A stretch of DNA of 64,000 nucleotides from JARRQJ01 sp963810615. Its GTDB lineage: Bacteria; Pseudomonadota; Gammaproteobacteria; DRLM01. Positions 56,403-64,000 of this stretch are shown here, one piece after another; within the stretch, counting starts at the first letter, position 1, and each line of letters opens with the position of its first letter. Made by a program: the position numbers and the translations under genes. The notes beneath the pieces were generated by a model, which was not told the DNA's origin, ran no database searches, and saw only the letters and a program-made list of their open reading frames with translations. The stretch is from the NCBI GenBank assembly GCA_963810615.1, contig CAWEOA010000003.1:162711-226710 (forward strand), written 5' to 3'.

Positions 56403-59400
56403 ATGAGCGCGGATAAAACAGCTATACCCAAGATTGCCCGCCCACGACTCGCGCTTACTTATCACCGCACCGGCCTCCACGATCTTCTTGATGAGATGCG
56501 CTCCAGGCAACTCATCGTGGTCAGCGGTCCCCCGGGCGCCGGCAAATCGACCTTGATCGCGACCTATATCGAAAGCCGCAAGCTGCCGAGTCTTTGGTAT
56601 CAGGTAGACAAGTGCGATAAGGACCTGGCAACATTTTTCCATTATTTGGGCATTGCGGCGCGCGAAGCGACCCCCCATAACAAAACGGCCATGCCGCATC
56701 TGACGCCCGAGTTCTCTCAGGGAATTACCGCCTTCGCCAAACGCTACTTTCGTGAGCTGTACCGGCATATGGAAGTCCCTTTTCTCATCGTGCTCGATAA
56801 TTATCAGGATGTCGCCGAAGATGCCGCTCTGCACGAGGCGATACGGGTGGCCTGCACCGAACTGCCGCAAGGCGGCCGTATCGTCATCATCAGCAGGAAG
56901 GAATGTCCATCGACCATGGCACGACTGCGCGCCAGCAACATGGTGGCTATTATCGAGTGGGATGAATTGCAATTGAGTGCCGGTGAAGTGAAGGCCATCG
57001 CGGCCTTGCACGGTTTGAAACTGCCTTCTGAGGAGGCGGCCAAACAATTGCAAAAGAAAGTGGGCGGCTGGGCGGCGGGACTGTCGCTGGTCTTGCAAAT
57101 GAAATCCCACGATAATTTTGACGGTGATTCCTCAGGCGCGATCGACTCCGTGGTATTCGACTATTTTGCCGAGGAAGTCTTCAATAGCCTTTCACCAGAG
57201 ATCCAGACTCTCATGCAATACACGGCGGTATTGCCGGTGATGTCGCCGCGAACCATCGATGAGCTGATCGGTTCGCCCGATGCCAGTCGTCTGGTGGCGA
57301 AATTCGCGCAATTGAATTATTTCACCACCAAACATGGCGATCAAAATCCCATGTATCAATACCATCCTTTATTCCGCGAATTTCTCCTGGATAGAGCGGA
57401 AGCGACTCTGCCTTCAGAGGCGCTGACGGATGTCCGCCATCGCGCGGCGCAGGTATTGGTGGCATCGGGACAGGTGGAAGATGGCGTGCAGATGTTTCTC
57501 AAAGTAAGAGATTGGGATGCGGCCGAAGATGTAATCCATAAATATGCCAGGACATTTCATGAACAAGGCCGCCACAGGACCTTGGAAGCCTGGCTGCGGA
57601 TGTTCCCTGTGGAGGTTGTGGACGAGAGGCCTTGCCTCAGTTATTGGCTGGGCATGAGTCTGTTGTTCTATGATCCGGTGGTCAGTCGCCCGTATTTCGA
57701 GCATGCTTACGCCCATTTTCAACGGGAAAATGACCCGGAAGGCATCTTCCTGAGCTGGGCGGGGATCATGGATTCCATCGTCTATGCCTATGGTGATCTT
57801 AAGGAGGCCGAACATTGGATCGACGAAATGGACGCCTTGTTGACGCGCTATGCGCAGATACCCTCGCCGGAGATTACCGGAGGCGTGATCTTTACCATGT
57901 TTACCGCGATGATGTTTTGGAAGCCCAATCATCCACGCATGGCGTTTATGGAAAAGCGGGTAAGGGATATGATCGCATCCGACATCGACCCGACCCTGCA
58001 TATGCTGTTGACCTTGCATCTGGCAAAGTATTGCTTGTGGCGCGGCGACCTTGCCCAAGCCAGCATTATTCTCGAAACCCAGCGCGGCGAACTAAGCAAA
58101 ATCAGTTCGTCGCCGTTCGCACAGGTCATGTGGTATCTGGTCGATGCCATTTACGCCATGCATGCCGGCCTGCACGAACGCTGCCTGGAGGCCGTGATCC
58201 AGGGTCTGCAGCTTTCGCAAGACACCGGCATTCACATGTGGGATATGGTGTTCCTGGGGCATGGTGCAACGACAGCTTTCAGCATGAATGATCCTGAGGG
58301 TGCCGGTGATTTCGTCAAGGGAATGGCGGCGGTATTCGAAAAGAACCGCTATACGGACGCTTCTTATTACCACGTCATGGCCGCATGGCATGCCGCATTG
58401 ACCAATCAGCCGGGCGTGGCGCTCAAGCACGCTGAATTTGCACTCAAACTGGTGGAGCGTACGGGTAAACCTTATTTTATGTCTGTGTTCATGCTGGGAA
58501 TGGGTTTGGTGTATTACTGGTTGGATAATGTTGAATCGGCTGAAACCTATCTGCAGCGCGCGCGGGAAATAGGCAAGAGTATCGATAATTTATTGCTGGA
58601 GTGGGTCTATTTGATGTTTGCCGCTTACCTGGAGGCGGATCGAAACAAGGAGACAACGAGCCTGTTGTTGCTCAAGGATGCGATGCGTCTCGGGCGAGAA
58701 AACGGGTATATGCACTTCTTCTTTTGGCCGCGTTCGGTGATTGCGAAACTGTGTGGAATGGCGTTGGATAACGATATTGAGATCGAGTATGTGCGGCGAC
58801 TCATCAAGCAGCACAATCTGCTCCCGGATCCGACGGTCGCCACCTCCGACAAATGGCCATATCCGGTTAAGATCTATACCCTGGGACGCTTCACCGTATC
58901 AAAGAATGAAATGCCGATCCGCTTCGAGGGAAAGGCGCAACGCGCGCCCATGAATCTGCTCAAGGCGCTCATCGCCTTCGGCGGCAGAGATGTGAGCGAG
59001 CAGCGCTTGGCCGCCGCCTTGTGGCCGGAGTCCGACGGCGATGCGGCACAGCAATCGCTTGCGACCTCCTTATTCAGATTGCGAAAGCTGATCGGCAACG
59101 ATACGGTCAAGCGGCAGGAAGGGCGTCTTAGCCTGGACCCGCAAATTTGCTGGGTGGATTGCTGGACCTTCGAGCGTTCGGTGTCGGAAGTGGATAGCAA
59201 TATCTTCGATTCCTGTGGCTTAATATATGAGATCTACCATAAACCTTTTCTCGATTCCGAAGATGACGCTCCCTGGGCCGTGCCGATGCGCGAAAGACTC
59301 CATGCTAAATTTGTTCAGATCTACTCCTCGTGTGGTACGGAATTGCAACGGCTCAATCGTCACGAAGAAGCCATCTGTTATTTTCAACGGGCTCTGGAGA

Positions 59401-59573
59401 TCGATGATCTGGTCGAAGCATTCTATCGTGGCCTTATGGTCAGCTACGCAGCCGTCGGACAGAAGGCGGAATCAATCAGGCTCTATGAACGTGCGCTCAA
59501 TGTTTTTCGCGCCAAGCTGGGGGTGGACCTGTCGATTGAGACGCAGCGATTGCTGTTGTCTTTGTCGTGCTGA
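56403..59573 (+). CDS. Large transcriptional regulator: STAND NTPase, TPR-like repeats, winged helix and BTAD
   Basis: The 1056-residue product opens with a MalT-like NTPase domain: Walker A GPPGAGKST (residues 42-50) and a Walker B-like FLIVLDNYQDV near 130. A long helical region (about 340-815) contains TPR-type repeats. From about residue 819 there is an OmpR-type winged helix (VKIYTLGRFTVSKNEMPIRF through LAAALWPESDGDAAQQSLAT) and a bacterial transcriptional activator domain (BTAD). In Streptomyces AfsR/SARP proteins the DNA-binding part is at the N-terminus; here it is C-terminal. Its signal and target genes are unknown. The ATG follows AGGGGATAAGAT. Confidence 0.85.
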   Translation: MSADKTAIPKIARPRLALTYHRTGLHDLLDEMRSRQLIVVSGPPGAGKSTLIATYIESRKLPSLWYQVDKCDKDLATFFHYLGIAAREATPHNKTAMPHLTPEFSQGITAFAKRYFRELYRHMEVPFLIVLDNYQDVAEDAALHEAIRVACTELPQGGRIVIISRKECPSTMARLRASNMVAIIEWDELQLSAGEVKAIAALHGLKLPSEEAAKQLQKKVGGWAAGLSLVLQMKSHDNFDGDSSGAIDSVVFDYFAEEVFNSLSPEIQTLMQYTAVLPVMSPRTIDELIGSPDASRLVAKFAQLNYFTTKHGDQNPMYQYHPLFREFLLDRAEATLPSEALTDVRHRAAQVLVASGQVEDGVQMFLKVRDWDAAEDVIHKYARTFHEQGRHRTLEAWLRMFPVEVVDERPCLSYWLGMSLLFYDPVVSRPYFEHAYAHFQRENDPEGIFLSWAGIMDSIVYAYGDLKEAEHWIDEMDALLTRYAQIPSPEITGGVIFTMFTAMMFWKPNHPRMAFMEKRVRDMIASDIDPTLHMLLTLHLAKYCLWRGDLAQASIILETQRGELSKISSSPFAQVMWYLVDAIYAMHAGLHERCLEAVIQGLQLSQDTGIHMWDMVFLGHGATTAFSMNDPEGAGDFVKGMAAVFEKNRYTDASYYHVMAAWHAALTNQPGVALKHAEFALKLVERTGKPYFMSVFMLGMGLVYYWLDNVESAETYLQRAREIGKSIDNLLLEWVYLMFAAYLEADRNKETTSLLLLKDAMRLGRENGYMHFFFWPRSVIAKLCGMALDNDIEIEYVRRLIKQHNLLPDPTVATSDKWPYPVKIYTLGRFTVSKNEMPIRFEGKAQRAPMNLLKALIAFGGRDVSEQRLAAALWPESDGDAAQQSLATSLFRLRKLIGNDTVKRQEGRLSLDPQICWVDCWTFERSVSEVDSNIFDSCGLIYEIYHKPFLDSEDDAPWAVPMRERLHAKFVQIYSSCGTELQRLNRHEEAICYFQRALEIDDLVEAFYRGLMVSYAAVGQKAESIRLYERALNVFRAKLGVDLSIETQRLLLSLSC

Positions 59574-59759
59574 CGATGACAGAGAGCGTAAGCCTGGTGT
59601 GAGACGACGAGCCGCGACTCGGAAATGAGTTACTCTTACCGGGCGCCGGTGTATAGTGTCGCTAGCTGACCATCTTCCCGATGGTCATTTCCAAATTTTG
59701 GTGTTAGATAATCAGCGCACCGGCAGTGAGCCGGCTGTGCCGCAGCCATGGGGGTGGAT

Positions 59760-60347
59760 ATGAACTGCATAAAAGGATTTCTCGGTTTGGCGCTGTTGGC
59801 AGTGATCGCCGGCGTGATCGTCATGTTTTCCGGAGTGATTAATGTCGCCGCCACCAACCCGCACAATGCGCTGACGGAGATGGTGTTGAGCGCGACCATG
59901 GATAATTCGGTGCGCTATCACGCCAAGGGAATCGTTGCCCCCCCCTTGGATGATGAGCAGATGGTCATGGCAGGTTTTCGTCATTATCGGGAGATGTGCG
60001 TCGGATGTCACCTTGCGCCGGGAGTGAAATCGACTGAAATCCGTAAAGGCTTGTTGCCCGAACCGCCCAAGCTGCAGGAGGCGGTGGAAGAGTGGAAGCC
60101 CGCGGAGCTGTTCTGGGTCATTAAGAACGGCGTGAAGATGACCGGCATGCCCGCCTGGGGCCCGACGCATAGCGACGAGAAGATTTGGGGGATGGTGGCC
60201 TTTCTCGAGAAATTGCCGCATATGACCGCGGAGCAATACAAAGAAATGGACAAGATGGCCGGACCGGGGGATGACGATGAGGATGGCGATCATCACCATG
60301 ACGATACCGGTCATGATCACGGCGACGCAATGGATCAGCAGCATTGA
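59760..60347 (+). CDS. Membrane-anchored cytochrome c with His/Asp-rich tail
   Basis: The start at 59760 has GGGGTGG upstream and gives 195 residues. An N-terminal hydrophobic helix (about residues 8-28) may be an uncleaved anchor. A class I cytochrome c domain has Cys80, Cys83 and His84 (CVGCH), with the probable distal Met in NGVKMTGMPAWGP. The C-terminus is highly acidic and rich in His (DDDEDGDHHHDDTGHDHGD), which could bind metal. The gene follows the large regulator by 186 bases and may be regulated by it. The electron partner is unknown. Confidence 0.82.
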   Translation: MNCIKGFLGLALLAVIAGVIVMFSGVINVAATNPHNALTEMVLSATMDNSVRYHAKGIVAPPLDDEQMVMAGFRHYREMCVGCHLAPGVKSTEIRKGLLPEPPKLQEAVEEWKPAELFWVIKNGVKMTGMPAWGPTHSDEKIWGMVAFLEKLPHMTAEQYKEMDKMAGPGDDDEDGDHHHDDTGHDHGDAMDQQH

Positions 60348-60447
60348 CGAGCTTAATGGAGTGAGGAAGGGGCCGAATAATCCGCCATCCCGGACGTAGC
60401 CTAACGGAGCCCGGAAGTAGGCGTCTTCAATTCAGCGGGCTACTGGA

Positions 60448-60465
60448 TTCCGGCGTACGCCGGAA
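60448..60465. repeat. Palindromic repeat element
   Basis: TTCCGGCGTACGCCGGAA is a perfect 18-base palindrome in the spacer between the cytochrome c gene and putA. It is preceded by GGA and followed by TGACA, the pattern of common dispersed REP-like units in proteobacteria. A related shorter unit is at 30846-30861. Confidence 0.6.
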
Positions 60466-60585
60466 TGACAACGAGAGAATTTTCAGAGCTTAGTTATGGT
60501 TTCACCGTTGGTGAACGGCTTAGGTTAAGGAGAATTCCGCGCCACTGGCCGGTAACTTCCTGGTTGAGATCAGGTGATACAGCAG

Positions 60586-63500
60586 TCATTTTTCCTCCAG
60601 CGACAATAGCGTTGCATTGCCACCCACCGCTGCGGTATTGATGGTAAGGGTGCGCTCCACGGCGAAACGGCGTATATAGTCGGGTCCGCCGGCCTTGGGG
60701 CCAGTGCCGGACAGGCCTTCGCCGCCGAAGGGTTGTACCCCTACCACCGCACCGATCATGTCCCGATTGACATAGCAATTGCCGACGCGCGCCCGGCTTT
60801 GAATATACTGGATTGTGGTGTCGATGCGGCTGTGGATCCCCAGGGTCAGGCCATAGCCGCTGCGATTGATGGCGTCGATCACCTTGTCCAGTTCGTTGCC
60901 GCGATAGCGAATGACATGCAGAATCGGACCGAATACCTCGCGCGGCAATTGTTCCAGCCTGTCGATTTCGAATAAGTGCGGTGCGAAGAAGCAGCCGTGT
61001 TGCAGTTCGGCGGGGATATCCATTTTGTAGATCAGCCGACCTTCCTTATTCATGCGCGTGCAGTGTTCGAGCAACTTGGTGCGCGCCGCTTCGTCGATGA
61101 CCGGGCCGATATCGGTGGCGAGCAGTGCGGGGTCGCCGATGCGCAGTTCGGCCATGGTCCCGGCCAACAATTCCATGACCTTGGGTGCGATGTCTTCCTG
61201 GAGAAACAACACCCGCAATGCGGAGCAACGTTGTCCCGCGCTGTTGAAGGCAGAGCGCAAGGCGTCCTTCACCACTTGCTCGGCTAAGGCGGAACTGTCC
61301 ACTATCATCGTGTTGAGTCCGCCGGTCTCGGCGATGAGCGGGACTATGGCGCCGTTGCGGGCGGCCAAGCTGCGCTGCAGCGCACGGGCGGTTTCGGTGG
61401 AGCCGGTGAAGGCGATACCGTTGATGCGTTCATCGCCCGCTAGTAGCGGACCGAGGATCCGCCCTTCGCCGGGGATGAGCTGCAATACGTTGGCAGGGAC
61501 CCCGGCCTCGTGAAGCAATTGCACGGCGCGAGAGGCGACGAGCGGTGTCTGAGCTGCGGGTTTGGCAATGACTGCATTCCCTGCGGCGAGCGCGGCGCTG
61601 AGCTGGCCGGTAAAGATCGCCAAGGGAAAATTCCATGGGCTGATACAGGCGAATACGCCGCGCCCATGGTATTGCAATTCGTTATGTTCTCCCGTCGGTC
61701 CCAGCAAGCTATGAGGTGATCCGAAATCGCGGCGGGCGAGGGCGGCGTAGTAACGGCAGAAATCCGCGGCCTCGCGTACCTCTGCCAGAGCATCGGGAAC
61801 GGTTTTGCCGCCCTCACGGATACAGAGCGCCATCAATTCCGGCATATGTTTCTCGAGCAGCGCGGCCGACCGTTCCAGAATCTCCGCACGTCGTTCGGCC
61901 GGAGTGGAATCCCAACGGGGAGCGGCGGCCGTGGCGGCACTGATTATACGATCCAGCGTGGCGGCGTCGGTGGGCACCACCGCGCCGATGCAGCGGCGGC
62001 GATCGCCGGGATCGCTGACTGTCTGCTCTTGCGATGAACCCTCATCAGGGATAAGAGACGGTGTGGCGCGCCAGGAGCGTTCGGCCGTCGTCGCCATGGC
62101 AGTGGCGAGTGCATGCAGCGCAATGGGATCGGCGAGATTGATGCCCGATGAATTGCGGCGGTCGGGATAGATATCCGCCGGGAGGGGGATACGCGGATGG
62201 GGTACGGGCGTCGAGTCTCGCAGACGGGCGACGGGATCGGCAATCACTTCCTCGATGGGCGAGCGTTCATCTTCGAGGCGGTTGACGAAGGAGGTGTTGG
62301 CGCCGTTTTCCAGGAGACGGCGCACCAGATAGGGCAACAGATCTTCATGACTGCCCACCGGCGCATAGACGCGGCATGCGATCTGCGCTGGGGAGCTATG
62401 GAGCAATTGATGATAGAGGGCGCCGCCCATGCCGTGGAGGCGTTGAAATTCGAAATCGTGCTGCTCGCCGGCGATCTCCATAATGGCAGCCACGGTGTAG
62501 GCATTGTGGGTGGCGAATTGGGGAAAAAGGGCATCGCGCGCGGCACACATCTTTTTCGCGCAGGCGAGATAGGCGACATCGGTGGTGATCTTGCGCGTGT
62601 ACACCGGGTAGCCGGGCAGGCCGGTCATCTGGGCCCGCTTGATCTCCGTATCCCAGTAAGCACCTTTTACCAGGCGTACGGGAATGCGCTTACCGCGCCC
62701 GCGCGCCGTATCGATCAGCCAATCCAGCACCGGCAAGGCGCGTTTTTGATAGGCCTGGACCGCCAGGCCTAATCCCGGCCAATCTTTCAGTGGCGGTGAA
62801 TTGAATATCGCGATAAACAAGTCCAGGGAAAGGTCGAGGCGATCCGCTTCTTCCGCATCCAGAGTAAGACCGATATCCGCCGCCTTGGCCTTGTTCACGA
62901 TGTGGGAAAGCCGCGGTAGGAGTTCGGCCATGACTTGATCGCGCTGGGCGAATTCATAACGCGGATGAAGGGCGGAAAGCTTCACCGACAGGCTGGGACG
63001 CGCGAAGAAATCGAGGTTATTGGCGGAAGCGTCGGCGGCGAGCGCTACCACGGCATCCAGATAGGCCTCGGTGTAGCGATCCGCATCCTGATAGGTGAGC
63101 GCCGCTTCGCCCAGCATATCGAAGGAATGCCGATACAGCCGTTCGTCCTTCTGCCGGCTGCGAATCAGGGCCTCCTCGATGTCGCGTCCCATGACGAATT
63201 GTTCTCCCAGGATGCCCATGGCCTGTTTCAAGGCCATCCGCACAATGGGTTCGCCGAGGCGCGCCACGAGCCGTCCCAGGGACTCGCCCAGATCCTGAGG
63301 CCGGCCGGTGTTCCATTTCACCAAACGCCCGGTGAGCAGCAATCCCCAGGTGGAGGCGTTGACCAGCAGGGAATGGCTGTGACCCAGGTGCTTGTCCCAG
63401 ATCCCCTTGCTCAATTTATCCCGAATCAGGCGATCGGCGGTCTCGGCATCAGGAATGCGCAGCAGGGATTCCGCCAGGCACATAAGGACGATGCCCTCTT

Positions 63501-63735
63501 GGGAGGACAGGTCGTATTCATGGAGAAAGGCATCCAGGCTGCTCTCTTGGCGCTGGCGGCGGCGTACCGCGCTCACCAGTTCATAGGCGCGCTGCTGTAT
63601 CCGTTGTTGTGCCGCCGCATCGAACTCCGCCTCAGCCAGTAGACCATCCACGCAACTGGCTTCATCCGCAAGATAGGCGGCTGCAATGGCGGCGCGTAAT
63701 GGATTGAGAGGGGTAGGGGGCGAGGCGAAAATCAT
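60586..63735 (-). CDS. putA: Bifunctional proline dehydrogenase / P5C dehydrogenase
   Basis: PutA oxidises proline to glutamate in two steps, feeding electrons to quinone and NAD+. The start at 63735 follows AGGA and gives 1049 residues. The N-terminal half is the FAD-binding proline dehydrogenase with PSLSVKLSALHPRYE and RLVKGAYWDTEI. The second half is an aldehyde dehydrogenase with SPWNFPLAIFTGQLSAALAA, ETGGLNTMIVD and the catalytic cysteine in NSAGQRCSALRVL. The E. coli ribbon-helix-helix DNA-binding domain is absent, so this PutA is probably not a repressor. It has no partner gene close by. Confidence 0.95.
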   Translation of the reverse strand: MIFASPPTPLNPLRAAIAAAYLADEASCVDGLLAEAEFDAAAQQRIQQRAYELVSAVRRRQRQESSLDAFLHEYDLSSQEGIVLMCLAESLLRIPDAETADRLIRDKLSKGIWDKHLGHSHSLLVNASTWGLLLTGRLVKWNTGRPQDLGESLGRLVARLGEPIVRMALKQAMGILGEQFVMGRDIEEALIRSRQKDERLYRHSFDMLGEAALTYQDADRYTEAYLDAVVALAADASANNLDFFARPSLSVKLSALHPRYEFAQRDQVMAELLPRLSHIVNKAKAADIGLTLDAEEADRLDLSLDLFIAIFNSPPLKDWPGLGLAVQAYQKRALPVLDWLIDTARGRGKRIPVRLVKGAYWDTEIKRAQMTGLPGYPVYTRKITTDVAYLACAKKMCAARDALFPQFATHNAYTVAAIMEIAGEQHDFEFQRLHGMGGALYHQLLHSSPAQIACRVYAPVGSHEDLLPYLVRRLLENGANTSFVNRLEDERSPIEEVIADPVARLRDSTPVPHPRIPLPADIYPDRRNSSGINLADPIALHALATAMATTAERSWRATPSLIPDEGSSQEQTVSDPGDRRRCIGAVVPTDAATLDRIISAATAAAPRWDSTPAERRAEILERSAALLEKHMPELMALCIREGGKTVPDALAEVREAADFCRYYAALARRDFGSPHSLLGPTGEHNELQYHGRGVFACISPWNFPLAIFTGQLSAALAAGNAVIAKPAAQTPLVASRAVQLLHEAGVPANVLQLIPGEGRILGPLLAGDERINGIAFTGSTETARALQRSLAARNGAIVPLIAETGGLNTMIVDSSALAEQVVKDALRSAFNSAGQRCSALRVLFLQEDIAPKVMELLAGTMAELRIGDPALLATDIGPVIDEAARTKLLEHCTRMNKEGRLIYKMDIPAELQHGCFFAPHLFEIDRLEQLPREVFGPILHVIRYRGNELDKVIDAINRSGYGLTLGIHSRIDTTIQYIQSRARVGNCYVNRDMIGAVVGVQPFGGEGLSGTGPKAGGPDYIRRFAVERTLTINTAAVGGNATLLSLEEK

Positions 63736-63908
63736 GGGCTGACATCCTGTGCGGCTCACTGGCGCTTACTCATGCCTAGATGGGGAGGCATGCTTATGTA
63801 TCGGACAATCGGTGAAAATTAGCAAGCGGACCCCCGGTTTGGCATTGCGCAACTGAGGATTCTAGTTTAACCTTCACTGCCTTCGCATGCCCCGTGCATG
63901 CGGTCCCG

Positions 63909-64000
<92 letters not shown>

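Overview
The window looks like a chromosomal segment of a free-living, respiring gammaproteobacterium. I base this on gene order rather than any one marker. It has sdhCDAB-sdhE-ygfX next to nadB, then rpoE-rseABC-degP-lepA-lepB-DUF4845-rnc-era-recO-pdxJ. It also has initiator tRNA-rimP-nusA-infB-rbfA-truB-rpsO-pnp and smc-zipA. Codon use is GC-rich throughout, apart from a more AT-rich island near 55.2-56.4 kb. I cannot name the genus. I see no prophage, intact insertion sequence, CRISPR array or rRNA.

Layout. 0.2-5.6 kb: three exported proteins on the plus strand, namely a monoheme protein resembling DUF1588/DUF1585, a lipoprotein with two heme c sites and a LamG-like domain, and a Tat-exported DUF1501 protein. 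A flavin transferase (ApbE) faces them. 5.7-8.8 kb, minus strand: apbE, an HDOD protein and ygfZ. 8.9-12.9 kb: succinate dehydrogenase and its flavinylation factor. 13-14.6 kb: nadB (minus strand). 14.9-25.7 kb: the envelope-stress sigma factor, its regulators and periplasmic protease, then the lepA-lepB-rnc-era-recO-pdxJ housekeeping run. 26.0-34.9 kb: initiator tRNA and the translation/RNA operon ending in pnp. 35-37.5 kb: two small orphan proteins, uppP and a small heat-shock protein behind a heat-shock-like promoter. 37.6-40.4 kb: acs and a DksA with a long basic tail (both minus strand). 40.6-43.8 kb: a CbbY-type phosphatase, an aminotransferase and a degenerate HD-GYP protein. 43.8-46.2 kb, minus strand: queF, a sugar kinase and cysZ. 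46.3-50.7 kb: smc and zipA. 50.7-55.2 kb, minus strand: a TPR-methyltransferase and a compact set of mechanosensitive channel, soluble MgtE-like protein and MgtE. 56.4-60.3 kb: a large NTPase/winged-helix regulator followed by a membrane-anchored cytochrome c. 60.6-63.7 kb: putA (minus strand). The window closes with tRNA-Ser(GGA).

How the parts fit. The sdh, acs and putA genes feed acetyl-CoA and proline carbon and electrons into an oxidative TCA cycle and respiratory chain. The rpoE block senses and repairs periplasmic protein damage. The rimP-to-pnp block builds ribosomes and turns over RNA.

The least ordinary places are the exported heme/LamG/DUF1501 cluster at the left edge, the MscS/MgtE-like/MgtE operon, the large regulator beside a His/Asp-tailed cytochrome, the HD-GYP protein that has lost its HD dyad, and the DksA with a histone-like tail. 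I put these forward as candidates. I do not claim to have proved a new system.
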